Below are positions 34,819-42,880 of a stretch of DNA of 64,000 nucleotides, piece after piece. This DNA is from Alphaproteobacteria bacterium (lineage in GTDB: Bacteria > Pseudomonadota > Alphaproteobacteria > Micropepsales > Micropepsaceae). How positions within the stretch are numbered: position 1 is the stretch's first letter; each line of letters starts with the position of its first letter. The notes beneath the pieces are model-generated. The model ran no database searches. It was not told the DNA's origin and worked only from the letters and a program-made list of their open reading frames with translations. Made by a program: the position numbers and the translations under genes. Location: assembly GCA_017983635.1 (NCBI GenBank), contig JAGOBA010000001.1, positions 124,001 through 188,000 of the forward strand, given 5' to 3'.

Positions 34819-35706
34819 TCAAAGGTGCTCCTTGAACCACCGCACCTGCCCCTCGAGGAACTGTTCGTGCCAGGGGGCGACGTTGTAGGGGTCGAAGTGG
34901 CCGCAGTCGTAGACTTCAAGCCGCTTCGGATCGCCCGCCCGGTGGAACGCTTGTCGGGCCAAGTTGGCGGGGATCAAGCTGTCCTTCGTCGCCACTTGCA
35001 TCAGCAGGGGCCGTGGCGCGATCAGCTCGATGAAGGCGTCCGGGACATACTCAGCCGCGCGCGCTATCGACTGCAACGATATGCGGTTCACCCAGCCGGG
35101 CGCGCTCTTGGCCGTCGTCGTGAACCAATCATAGGCGTCGCTCGCCGCCAGGAAGGCCGGCTGCCCCGGCACGTTGACGACCGGCAGCCAGCCGCCTTCC
35201 GCACCGGCATTGCGCGCCGCCTGGTCGTCCGCCAGCATCTTGCATAAGCCGTCGAACACCGGCCTTGTTATCAGCGCGATCAGCGAATGTGGAAGGTTGA
35301 GCGCCGGCACCTGGACCGCCACAACCTTCACGCGCGGATCGAGCGCGCCCACAAACAACGCATGCCCGCCAGAGAACGACGTGCCCCAGAGCGCAATGCG
35401 CGCCGGGTCGACATCGTCGCGTCCCGCCACGTAGGTGAGCGCCGCGCGCACGTCTTCTTGTTGGAGATGCGGAATTGCATGTCCCTTCGGCTCGCCGTCG
35501 CTTGAGCCCAGGTAACGATAGTCGAACACCAGCGCCGAGAAGCCTTCGCGCTGAAACCGTTCAGCATAGGGGGCAAGCAGCTGCTCCTTCACCGCGGTGA
35601 CGCCATGCGACATGACAATCACCGGCCGCGGCCCTTTGCCTTCGGCTTGGTAGAACCAACCACGGCAAGTCAAACCGCCACTCGTAAACGTCACATCACT
35701 GCGCAT
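34819..35706 (-). CDS. Alpha/beta hydrolase (dienelactone-hydrolase-like)
   Basis: Predicted 295 residues. The nucleophile elbow is GTSFSGG, the acid is likely the Asp in ATKDSLIP, and the histidine is in CGHFDPY; SHGVTAVKE supplies the oxyanion region. No signal peptide, so probably cytosolic; substrate unknown. The ATG at 35706 is preferred over a TTG at 35712. The final codons lie against the heptamer repeat, so length variation there could affect expression of this gene only downstream of its stop. About 155 bases upstream hold no gene. Confidence 0.87.
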   Translation of the reverse strand: MRSDVTFTSGGLTCRGWFYQAEGKGPRPVIVMSHGVTAVKEQLLAPYAERFQREGFSALVFDYRYLGSSDGEPKGHAIPHLQQEDVRAALTYVAGRDDVDPARIALWGTSFSGGHALFVGALDPRVKVVAVQVPALNLPHSLIALITRPVFDGLCKMLADDQAARNAGAEGGWLPVVNVPGQPAFLAASDAYDWFTTTAKSAPGWVNRISLQSIARAAEYVPDAFIELIAPRPLLMQVATKDSLIPANLARQAFHRAGDPKRLEVYDCGHFDPYNVAPWHEQFLEGQVRWFKEHL

Positions 35707-35862
35707 TCCCAATCGCTCCTGGACTGCTTTATTGAGTTACGAGTCAGTGCATGGAATGGATGGCTAGACGACGCCCTCTGCACACGCAAGCGAACACAAA
35801 GAAGGAAAAAATGTGACGCGCGTCTCATATTCATGGGGCGGAACGCAAAATTGCCAGTTTTG

Positions 35863-37398
35863 TCAGACTGCAGCGCGTGCCTTTGGTCGGCGTCGACGCC
35901 GGCGGCGGGTCGGCCTCCTCGCAGCGACCTCACCGCGGTCAGCCACTACAACGCCGCTCCCGCGGCACCGGTCGCAGGTTCCGCAGCGTGGTGGAAGGTC
36001 TTCGCCGAAGTAACGGCGGATGAAGACGCTGCGGCATTCTTCCGTTGTGGCATAGCGGGCCACGGTCTTCAGCTTACGTTCGCCCTCGAATGCGAACGTC
36101 TTGACCTTCGCCACGAGCTCACGCGCGCCGGCGCGAAACGCCGCAACCGGCACGGCGAGTTTGATCGCGCCATCCTTGCCCAGCGCGATCAAGCCCGCGT
36201 CCTGGAGATCGACGAGCAGCGACTCGGCGATCCGCGCCGGCACGCCTGCCGAAACCGCGAGCGTCGCGGCCGAAGGCTTGCGCTTCTCCTCGGCCCAAGC
36301 CGCGAGCGCGCTCTCCAGGCTCATGAGATGCCGCACGCTGGGCCGGCTCATCGCCTGAAGGTGTTCTTGGATCTCAAGATCGGCAGGATCGAACAGCAAC
36401 ACGCAATCGGAAGGCGCACCATCGCGCCCCGCGCGCCCCGCCTCCTGGACATAACTCTCGAGCGACCCCGGCGCGTGGTAGTGTACAATCGTGCGGATGT
36501 TCGGCTTGTCGATGCCCATGCCGAACGCGCTCGTCGCGACCATGAGCATGCGCCCCTTGGGCTCCATGAAGCGCCGCTGCGCGGTCGCGCGCTCAGCTGC
36601 CGACAGCTTGCCGTGATAGCGCACGGCAGGAATGCCTACGCGCTTCAACACGGCCGCAAGCTGGTCGACCATCACCGTCGTGGCGCAATAGATGATGCCG
36701 GGCCGCCGCAACCCGCGAATGAGTTGACCAAGTCTGGCATTCTTCTGCGGCCCAGGCAGAACCTCGACCGAAAGGCGCAAGTTCTTGCGATGAGGCGGGG
36801 CCGTGATCACCAGCGGCTTGGCGAGGCCCATGCGCACTGCAATGTCCTCGCGCACGCGCGGCGTCGCCGTCGCGGTGAGCGCCAACGCCGGCGGACCGCC
36901 AAGCCGCGCCCGCGCCTCGCCCAGCCGCAAATAGGACGGCCGGAAATCGTGTCCCCACTCGGACACGCAGTGCGCCTCGTCGACACACAACAGCGCCGGC
37001 CGCGCGCGCTCGATCAATGGTGCCGTCGCCTTCGACTCGATCGTCTCCGGCGTGGTCAGCACAACAAGCCGCCCACCGCGCGCCAACCGCGCCACCGCGG
37101 CCCGCCGCTCCGCCGCCTTCAGTCCGCTATGGAAACAAACAACCGGAACCCCGCGCGCCTTTAACGCCCGCTCCTGATCGGCCATCAGCGCAATCAACGG
37201 CGACACGACCACAACCGGCCGCTTCAAAATCATTGCCGGTACTTGATAGATCAGCGACTTCCCAAACCCCGTCGGCAACGCGACGAGCACATCGCGACCT
37301 CCAAGCACAGCCGCCATCGCCGCCTCCTGCTCACGCGCGAGCCGCTTGATGCCAAACACCTTCAGCGCCACTCGCCGGCATTCGTCGAGTTGGGTCAT
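35863..37398 (-). CDS. recQ: ATP-dependent DNA helicase, RecQ family
   Basis: Predicted 511 residues. Walker A is LPTGFGKS, the DEAH box VDEAHC, motif III TATATP, motif V SAFGMGID and motif VI QEAGRAGRDG. The RecQ zinc domain follows with the Cys set in ECRSVFIRRYFGE and RCGTCDRC. The protein ends soon after in a basic RRPTRRRRRRRP tail, so the HRDC domain of full-length RecQ is absent, as in short RecQ forms. It unwinds DNA in recombination and fork repair. The 200 bases to the toxin-antitoxin pair hold no gene. Confidence 0.94.
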   Translation of the reverse strand: MTQLDECRRVALKVFGIKRLAREQEAAMAAVLGGRDVLVALPTGFGKSLIYQVPAMILKRPVVVVSPLIALMADQERALKARGVPVVCFHSGLKAAERRAAVARLARGGRLVVLTTPETIESKATAPLIERARPALLCVDEAHCVSEWGHDFRPSYLRLGEARARLGGPPALALTATATPRVREDIAVRMGLAKPLVITAPPHRKNLRLSVEVLPGPQKNARLGQLIRGLRRPGIIYCATTVMVDQLAAVLKRVGIPAVRYHGKLSAAERATAQRRFMEPKGRMLMVATSAFGMGIDKPNIRTIVHYHAPGSLESYVQEAGRAGRDGAPSDCVLLFDPADLEIQEHLQAMSRPSVRHLMSLESALAAWAEEKRKPSAATLAVSAGVPARIAESLLVDLQDAGLIALGKDGAIKLAVPVAAFRAGARELVAKVKTFAFEGERKLKTVARYATTEECRSVFIRRYFGEDLPPRCGTCDRCRGSGVVVADRGEVAARRPTRRRRRRRPKARAAV

Positions 37399-37601
37399 GG
37401 GCCTCGCACTCTTTGTCGAACGCCGATTCTAACACCCACAGTTCACCATCCCAAAGACGTAGCCCTTCTCACGCGCGAAGCGTTGGAGAAGGCGCGCCGC
37501 ACATCAGTGCGGCGTGACGGATGAGGCAGCTGCGGTTGCCAAATTGCAAGGTAGCGCAACTTATGATATCCAGAGTGCAACATGTATATCACGAGGAATC
37601 A

Positions 37602-37835
37602 ATGAACGTCGCAAAATGGGGCAACAGCCTGGCCGTCCGCCTCCCCCAACCTGTTGTCGAAGCGCTGGGCCTCAAGGAAGGCGACGAAATCGAAATCCAG
37701 GTTGTGAGCGCACGCACGCTTGAGGTCGCCAAACGCCCCGCGCCAAGGGAGCTTCTGAGGCGGCTTCACCGCCTGCGTGGCCGCCTGCCCGCCGGTTTCA
37801 AGTTCGACCGGCTGGCCGCAAATGACCGCGGCTAG
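37602..37835 (+). CDS. AbrB/MazE-type antitoxin
   Basis: Predicted 77 residues. The N-terminal swapped-hairpin DNA-binding domain is plain: VAKWGNSLAVRLPQPVVEALGLKEGDEIEIQV, as in MazE/VapB antitoxins; the C-terminal arm would wrap the toxin. GAGG lies five bases before the ATG. It overlaps the PIN toxin gene by 14 bases. Such antitoxins repress their own operon; the upstream TATGATATC region is a plausible promoter/operator. Confidence 0.92.
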   Translation: MNVAKWGNSLAVRLPQPVVEALGLKEGDEIEIQVVSARTLEVAKRPAPRELLRRLHRLRGRLPAGFKFDRLAANDRG

Positions 37836-38232
37836 AGGCGCCTTCATCGACACGAACGTCGTCGTCTATCTGTTGTCGGCGGACCGCGTAAAGGCCGAGC
37901 GCGCCGAAAAACTGATCGCCGGCGGTGGCATGGTCAGTGTTCAAGTCCTAAACGAATTCGCCGCCGTCGCCCGCCGCAAAGCAAAGCTCGACTGGCAAGA
38001 TATCCGCGACGTGCTGACCGCAGTCCGCGCCAACTGCACCGTCGCCCCTCTGACAATGGAAGTCCACGAACGCGCCCTCAAGATTGCAGAAACGACAAAC
38101 CTCCATATCTACGACGCCACCATCATCGCCGCGGCCGCCGAAAACAACTGCAAAACCGTCTACTCCGAAGACCTCGGTCACAACCAAGTCATCGAAGGCG
38201 TACGCATCACGAACCCGTTCAAGGCAACGTGA
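37822..38232 (+). CDS. PIN-domain ribonuclease toxin (VapC family)
   Basis: Predicted 136 residues with the PIN acidic residues: Asp in FIDTNVVVYLL, Glu in VLNEF, Asp in IYDATIIAAA and the SEDLGH motif. VapC toxins are Mg-dependent RNases that cut tRNA or rRNA. The ATG at 37822 overlaps the antitoxin gene by 14 bases, the normal order (antitoxin first). All acidic residues are intact, so it looks functional. Confidence 0.93.
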   Translation: MTAARGAFIDTNVVVYLLSADRVKAERAEKLIAGGGMVSVQVLNEFAAVARRKAKLDWQDIRDVLTAVRANCTVAPLTMEVHERALKIAETTNLHIYDATIIAAAAENNCKTVYSEDLGHNQVIEGVRITNPFKAT

Positions 38233-38308
38233 GCTTGGGCGGTTTGCTCCAACGGGTCATCAGCCTGGCCTTCAAATCCTTTCCCGCGGCAAGTATGTAG
38301 GCGGCACC

Positions 38309-38758
38309 ATGACCAATCACATTGAAGGCGGCTGCCGCTGTGGCCGGGTTCGCTATCGCGTGACGGCAAGCAAACTGCCGAACGCTTACGGGTGTCATTG
38401 TCGCGATTGCCAAACTTGGTCCGGCAGCGCCTTCAGCCTTCAGTTCATTCTTCCCGAAGGCGAACTCGAGGTGACCGGCGACACGGCCCTATTCGAACTC
38501 ATTTCGGCAGACGGCAGCCGCACGTCGCGCCAGCGCGCCTGCCCCGTCTGCTTCACGCGAGTCTACAACACGAATACGGCTCGGCCAGGTCTCATGGTTG
38601 TACGAGCTGGCACACTCGACCGCAGTGACGAACTGCAAATCGTCGCCCACATCTGGACAAAGCGAAAGCTCGCCGGCATCGAAATTCCAGGAAGCGTGCC
38701 GAGCTGGCCGGAAGGCGCACCACCCGCCGACTTCATCGCCGCTCTGTCGCGTGACTGA
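38309..38758 (+). CDS. GFA/CENP-V family zinc protein
   Basis: Predicted 149 residues. Zinc-binding signatures are GGCRCGRVRY, GCHCRDCQ and RACPVC, as in glutathione-dependent formaldehyde-activating enzyme (Gfa) relatives. A true Gfa activity is only one possibility in this broad family; the substrate is unknown. The ATG at 38309 has AGG seven bases upstream. The 284 bases downstream, to the mlaC-like gene, show no gene. Confidence 0.9.
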   Translation: MTNHIEGGCRCGRVRYRVTASKLPNAYGCHCRDCQTWSGSAFSLQFILPEGELEVTGDTALFELISADGSRTSRQRACPVCFTRVYNTNTARPGLMVVRAGTLDRSDELQIVAHIWTKRKLAGIEIPGSVPSWPEGAPPADFIAALSRD

Positions 38759-39042
38759 GATTTCGGTGACAATGCGCCGGCTCGTTGCGAGGAGTGAAAT
38801 TTGCGACAACCCCAATAGCGCGAGCGACGCCGGCCGCCTTGCAATATGGGGACATAATGCTATTCCCCGCGTCGACCGCCCGCGCTACTGCGAGCCACCC
38901 GTCGCGCCGACGTAGCGTTAACAGATGCTTAACGCGCAGATCTCACCACCTCGCAGCCGCAGCAAGCCAAAATTCCCCTGCACGTGGCGGTTGGGTGACG
39001 CCCTTTCGCGCTAAGCTGTCCCTTCGTGCAAGGAGGGTAGCC

Positions 39043-39678
39043 ATGCGCGACTATCGCATTCCATCTTTTTTCGCCGCGGCGGTCGCGGCGATCGGACTGT
39101 TCTTCGCGCTGAGCGCGTCACCTGCCTCGGCCGACGACGGCGCACGCGCGTTTACGCAAACCATGATCGACAACGGCTTTGGTATCTTGCGCGACACGCG
39201 CATGGACAAGGCTGCGCGGGTGGGCCGCTTCAACGCCTACATCGTCCAGAATATGGACGCGCGCAAGACGGCGTTGTTCACGCTGGGCGCCTATCGCCGC
39301 GGCGCACCGGACAGCGTGGTGGAACCGTTCGTCGACGCCTTCACCGCGTACTCGACGGCGATCTACGGCGCGCATTTGGTCGACTTCGCCGGCGCGACCG
39401 TGCGCGTCACCGGCGACACAGCGAACAAGCCGGGCGACGTCACCGTGATGACGGTGGCCGAAGGCGGACCGTTGCGCGAGCCGCTGCGCATTGCCTTCCG
39501 CCTTTCGGGCGGCGGCGGCACCTATAAGATCGTCGACGTGCAGGTCGCAGGCATCTGGCTCTCGGTCGAGCAGCGCGATCAGTTCGCCTCAGTGCTCTCG
39601 CAGAACCGCGGCGACATCGCCGCGCTCACCGCCTCGCTGAGGGACCGCACGATGCGCCTCGCCGCCAGCGGCGGGTGA
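39043..39678 (+). CDS. MlaC-like ABC transporter substrate-binding protein
   Basis: Predicted 211 residues with a signal peptide ending near SASPASA. The mature part has the Ttg2D/MlaC pattern: helical FTQTMIDNGFGILRD, RVGRFNAYI, FVDAFTAYSTAIY and YKIVDVQVAGIWLSVEQRDQFASVL. MlaC carries phospholipids across the periplasm in outer-membrane lipid asymmetry. A perfect AAGGAGGG precedes the ATG at 39043, indicating strong translation. No other mla genes are beside it. Confidence 0.9.
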   Translation: MRDYRIPSFFAAAVAAIGLFFALSASPASADDGARAFTQTMIDNGFGILRDTRMDKAARVGRFNAYIVQNMDARKTALFTLGAYRRGAPDSVVEPFVDAFTAYSTAIYGAHLVDFAGATVRVTGDTANKPGDVTVMTVAEGGPLREPLRIAFRLSGGGGTYKIVDVQVAGIWLSVEQRDQFASVLSQNRGDIAALTASLRDRTMRLAASGG

Positions 39679-39712
39679 ATTGCCGTCCCGCGCAGATTGA
39701 TCAGAGAGAAAT

Positions 39713-39789
<77 letters not shown>

Positions 39790-39857
39790 TCCAAGTGGAA
39801 GGCGGCTGACATAGGGCTTTGGGCGGCTGGCCGCAAGCGGCGTCGGCGACGCGCGGG

Positions 39858-40283
39858 TTATTTCGCGGATTTGCCGCCTGAGCCGGTCATCAGTTTGAAA
39901 ACGCCCTCGGCTGTTAACACTTTGCGGCCTTCCGCGGTGACCTCGGCGCGCGCAAAGCCCAGCGACCGCGTCGCCTTGGTGAGGATGGCTGCGCCTTCCA
40001 CCCACTCTCCCGCGCGCACCATGCCGAGATAGTCGACGTTGAGGTGCAACGTCACCGCCCGCACCTGCGTCCCGCGCCAGACCGCGGATGCCAGCAAGCC
40101 GTCCGCGAAAGAACTCAACCATCCACCGTGCACGATGCCGTGGCTGTTGCAGTGCCGGGGCAGCGCGCGAAAACCCTGCCAGAAGCGGTCGCCTTCGACC
40201 TTATGATAGAGCGGCCCGTTGTGCGTCGTGTAAGGCCCGCGCCCTTTGCTCTCGACGAAGCCCGGCGGCACGCCATCCTTCAT
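39858..40283 (-). CDS. Hotdog-fold thioesterase (PaaI-like)
   Basis: Predicted 141 residues. The PaaI-type motif HGIVHGGWLSSFADGLLASAV is present, followed by VRAVTLHLNVDYLGMVRAGE, the hotdog beta-sheet. It hydrolyses acyl-CoA thioesters; the acyl group is unknown. The ATG at 40283 overlaps the stop of the DUF192 gene upstream (ATGA), so the two are coupled. Confidence 0.9.
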   Translation of the reverse strand: MKDGVPPGFVESKGRGPYTTHNGPLYHKVEGDRFWQGFRALPRHCNSHGIVHGGWLSSFADGLLASAVWRGTQVRAVTLHLNVDYLGMVRAGEWVEGAAILTKATRSLGFARAEVTAEGRKVLTAEGVFKLMTGSGGKSAK

Positions 40284-40714
40284 CGCGGTTCGAACAGCGT
40301 ATGCCGCACGCGGTCGCCGACTTTGATCCCAAGCTTCGCCGCGAGCCCGCCATTGATCTCCAGCACGCCGCGAATAACGCCGTTCGAGGGAAGGGGCGTT
40401 TGGTCCAGCGGCTTCGTGTTGGCGGCAATCGTGATGATGCGCCCGTCCGTGCCCACGAAGATGATGTCGAGCGGGATGTAGGTGTTCTTCATCCAGAACG
40501 ATATCTCTTGCGGCGGATCGTAGTCGAACAGCATGCCGTGATCGGCAGCCATGTGACGCCGGAACATGAGCCCGCGATTGCGGTCCTTTTCCTTTTTCAC
40601 GACTTCGACGTGGAAGACCTGTTCGCCCCGCGCGCTCTCGATCGACAACCGCTCAACCGGCTGAGCCGCCGGCACCGAGGCCAAGAACAGCGATAACGCA
40701 AAGAACAAATCCAT
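40280..40714 (-). CDS. DUF192 family exported protein
   Basis: Predicted 144 residues. A signal peptide (MDLFFALSLFLASVPAA) leads into the DUF192 domain: RNRGLMFRRHMAADHGMLFDY, PQEISFWMKNTYIPLDIIFVG and LEINGGLAAKLGIKVGD. The family is widespread in alphaproteobacteria; molecular function is not known. It overlaps the thioesterase gene. A terminator facing the other direction lies between it and the cold-shock gene. Confidence 0.9.
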   Translation of the reverse strand: MDLFFALSLFLASVPAAQPVERLSIESARGEQVFHVEVVKKEKDRNRGLMFRRHMAADHGMLFDYDPPQEISFWMKNTYIPLDIIFVGTDGRIITIAANTKPLDQTPLPSNGVIRGVLEINGGLAAKLGIKVGDRVRHTLFEPR

Positions 40715-40751
40715 GCGCCAAAGATAGGCCGGTGTCCCTGCCGGCCGCAAC

Positions 40752-40781
40752 AAAAAGGGCGCCATCGCGGGCGCCCCTTTG
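40752..40781 (-). terminator. Intrinsic terminator of the double cold-shock gene
   Basis: On the minus strand GGGCGCC pairs with GGCGCCC around a short loop and is followed by TTTTT. It lies 23 bases after the stop at 40804, and an A-run on the other side makes it nearly symmetrical. Confidence 0.8.
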
Positions 40782-40803
40782 AGAATTCAGTCGACCGATA
40801 CTC

Positions 40804-41406
40804 TTACGGCCGCGCGTCGAAATCGGCTGGCGCCAGCATTCGGATCGGCCGTTGCGCGGCCGAATCCTCCGGCAACGTTTCGATATAGGTGGCCGTCAAC
40901 CCCTTGCCGGTCCGCGTTGCGCGAACGAGAACCCGCTGACCCTGCCGCAGCTCGCGAACCGAGTGGCGACGTAACAAGTCCATATGACAGAACACGTCTT
41001 CGACTCCGCCAACGGCGACGACGAAGCCATAGCCCTTCGGGCGGCTGAACCACTTGCAGATCGCTTCGAATACCGGCCCCTCGACGTCGTCGAGCTTGAT
41101 GTCACGTGAACGGCTCTTCGCCGGGGCCGGGACACCATTGGCCGCAGTGCTGTTGTCGATGCGGTGGAGCTTGCGTGCCTGCAAGCCTTTGACTTTTTGA
41201 ATGACGTCGCATTCGACGGTCGCGCCTTCAAGAACGGCGGCGCAACCGAACTCCTCGATTACCGATCGATGTAGAAGAACGTCCCCGGGCACGTCCTTCG
41301 AAACAATGAAACCAAATCCCTTACTGGGATCGAACCACTTCACCGTACCCGTAACTCGGATTGCCCCATCTTCCGGCGACGGTGCGATTGTCACTGGCGT
41401 TTCCAC
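40804..41406 (-). CDS. Cold-shock protein with two CSD domains
   Basis: Predicted 200 residues with two cold-shock domains: the first has GTVKWFDPSKGFGFI and DVLLHRSV, the second AICKWFSRPKGYGFVV and DVFCHMDLL. Each has an RNP1 (KGFGF/KGYGF) motif for single-stranded nucleic acid binding. The GTG start at 41406 has GGGAG eight bases upstream. Two-domain CSPs of this length are typical of alphaproteobacteria, where some act in stationary or cold adaptation. A good sigma-70 promoter lies at 41471-41498 and a terminator follows at 40752. Confidence 0.93.
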   Translation of the reverse strand: METPVTIAPSPEDGAIRVTGTVKWFDPSKGFGFIVSKDVPGDVLLHRSVIEEFGCAAVLEGATVECDVIQKVKGLQARKLHRIDNSTAANGVPAPAKSRSRDIKLDDVEGPVFEAICKWFSRPKGYGFVVAVGGVEDVFCHMDLLRRHSVRELRQGQRVLVRATRTGKGLTATYIETLPEDSAAQRPIRMLAPADFDARP

Positions 41407-41470
41407 TTATATCGCTCCCTTGCCTTCGTCTTTTTGCCTCGACGCCGCTGCCGCAGCGTGATCTTTTTGC

Positions 41471-41498
41471 ATAATACACAATTGTGACGGGCTGTAAA
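41471..41498 (-). promoter_or_regulatory. Sigma-70-type promoter of the cold-shock gene
   Basis: Minus-strand TTTACA, a 16-base spacer, and TATTAT: five of six matches at each box. It leaves an untranslated leader of roughly 55-60 bases before the GTG at 41406. The remaining bases to coxG (41693) show nothing else. Confidence 0.65.
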
Positions 41499-41692
41499 AC
41501 ATGACAGTCCGACTCAGCGCGACTTTTGATCGATGCCGGCAACCTTAGGTGTGGATGAGAAGCGCTCACTGCGCGCGTGAGGCTTATCGCACAACTTCCA
41601 AGCCGAACGCTTCCGCCGCAATTTCGCCATCGTTGTTGACGCGACCACGGCTAACGCGATGAGATGCAGTCAACGCGGGAGCAAGACTTCGT

Positions 41693-42286
41693 ATGGACAT
41701 GTCCGGGGAATACAAGATCGCGGCGCCACGGGCACGCGTATGGGCGGCGCTCAACGATCCGGCGATCCTGCGGCAAGCGATCCCCGGCTGCGAAGAACTT
41801 AACAAGCTCTCCGACACCGAACTTGAAGCGACCGCGAAGGCGAAGATCGGTCCAGTCAGCGCGCGCTTCAAAGGCAAAGTCGTGCTCTCAAATCTTAATC
41901 CGCCCGAAGGTTACACGTTAACGGGTGAAGGGTCGGGCGGCGCCGCCGGCTTCGCGAAGGGCGAAGCGACCGTCACGCTCGTCGAAGACGGCGACGCGAC
42001 GATCCTGCGTTACGTCGTGAAGGCGGCGATCGGCGGCAAGCTTGCCCAACTCGGGCAGCGTCTGGTCGATGGGGCTGCCAAGAAGATGGCGGACGAATTC
42101 TTCGACAAGTTCGCCGAGCTCTCGGGCGGCAAGGTTCCGCCGCCGCCCACGGAGCTGCGCGCCGACAAACCCCTTCCGCCCGCCAACGACAACCGCGGCT
42201 CGCGCATGGTCGAGCCCCCCACTTGGCTTCCCCTCGCTATCATCGGGGCGGCGATCGTGGCGGTACTGATTTTCCTGCTGATCTAA
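41693..42286 (+). CDS. coxG: CoxG-like SRPBCC membrane-anchor protein
   Basis: Predicted 197 residues. The CoxG/SRPBCC fold is visible: AAPRARVWAALNDPAILRQAIPGCEEL, GPVSARFKGKV and YTLTGEGSGGAAGFAKGEA. A proline-rich linker leads to one C-terminal helix (PLAIIGAAIVAVLIFLLI) for inner-membrane anchoring. In CO dehydrogenase systems CoxG recruits the enzyme to the membrane. An alternative ATG at 41699 drops two residues. It precedes coxS by 117 bases. Confidence 0.9.
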   Translation: MDMSGEYKIAAPRARVWAALNDPAILRQAIPGCEELNKLSDTELEATAKAKIGPVSARFKGKVVLSNLNPPEGYTLTGEGSGGAAGFAKGEATVTLVEDGDATILRYVVKAAIGGKLAQLGQRLVDGAAKKMADEFFDKFAELSGGKVPPPPTELRADKPLPPANDNRGSRMVEPPTWLPLAIIGAAIVAVLIFLLI

Positions 42287-42403
42287 GGCAGCTTGGAGGC
42301 GGTTGACCCCGCCTGCACAGCACGAATACGCTCTTATGAGAGAGATCCCTTTCGCGCGCGCCCCCTGTGCCGCCCATCGTCTACATATATAAGGAGACAC
42401 CGC

Positions 42404-42880
42404 ATGACCTCCGTCGCCATGACCGTGAACGGCAAGGCCGTTAGCGGGGACGTCGAAACGCGCACTTTGCTCGTCCACTTTTTGCGCGAGAACCTGCGCC
42501 TGACCGGCACGCATGTCGGCTGCGACACCAGCCAATGCGGCGCCTGCGTGGTGCATGTGAACGGCAAGGCCGTGAAGTCGTGCACGATGCTGGCCGTCCA
42601 GGCCGACGGCGCGCAGGTTACGACGATCGAAGGTCTGGCCAAAGACGGTAAGCTGCACCCGGTGCAAGCGGCCTTTAAGGAGCACCACGGATTGCAATGC
42701 GGCTTCTGCACGCCCGGGATGATCATGACCGCGGTCGACATGATCCGCCGCATCCCGAACCTCGACGAAGCGACGATCCGCCAGCAGCTTGAGGGCAATC
42801 TCTGCCGCTGCACCGGCTATCAGAACATCGTCAAAGCGATCGACGCGGCGGCGAAAGGAATGAAGGGGGCGCACGCATGA
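42404..42880 (+). CDS. coxS: CO dehydrogenase-like small [2Fe-2S] subunit
   Basis: Predicted 158 residues. The plant-type [2Fe-2S] site uses Cys40, Cys45, Cys48 and Cys60 ([12 protein letters not shown]); the second cluster has CGFCTPG and NLCRCTGY. It passes electrons from the molybdenum site of the large subunit to the FAD subunit. AAGGAG lies seven bases before the ATG at 42404. It overlaps coxL by ATGA. Confidence 0.95.
   Translation: MTSVAMTVNGKAVSGDVETRTLLVHFLRENLRLTGTHVGCDTSQCGACVVHVNGKAVKSCTMLAVQADGAQVTTIEGLAKDGKLHPVQAAFKEHHGLQCGFCTPGMIMTAVDMIRRIPNLDEATIRQQLEGNLCRCTGYQNIVKAIDAAAKGMKGAHA

Noticed and set aside
35605..37164. A 519-codon plus-strand open frame opposite recQ
   Set aside because: It is antisense to a helicase with complete motifs, is extremely Arg/His-rich, and shows no domain; high GC makes such shadow frames common.
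38759..39042. Possible coding extension upstream of the mlaC-like gene
   Set aside because: The open frame here lacks conservation signals, and a perfect AAGGAGGG plus signal peptide fix the start at 39043.
41584..41877. 97-codon minus-strand frame overlapping coxG
   Set aside because: Antisense to the conserved N-terminus of coxG; no ribosome-binding site or family pattern.
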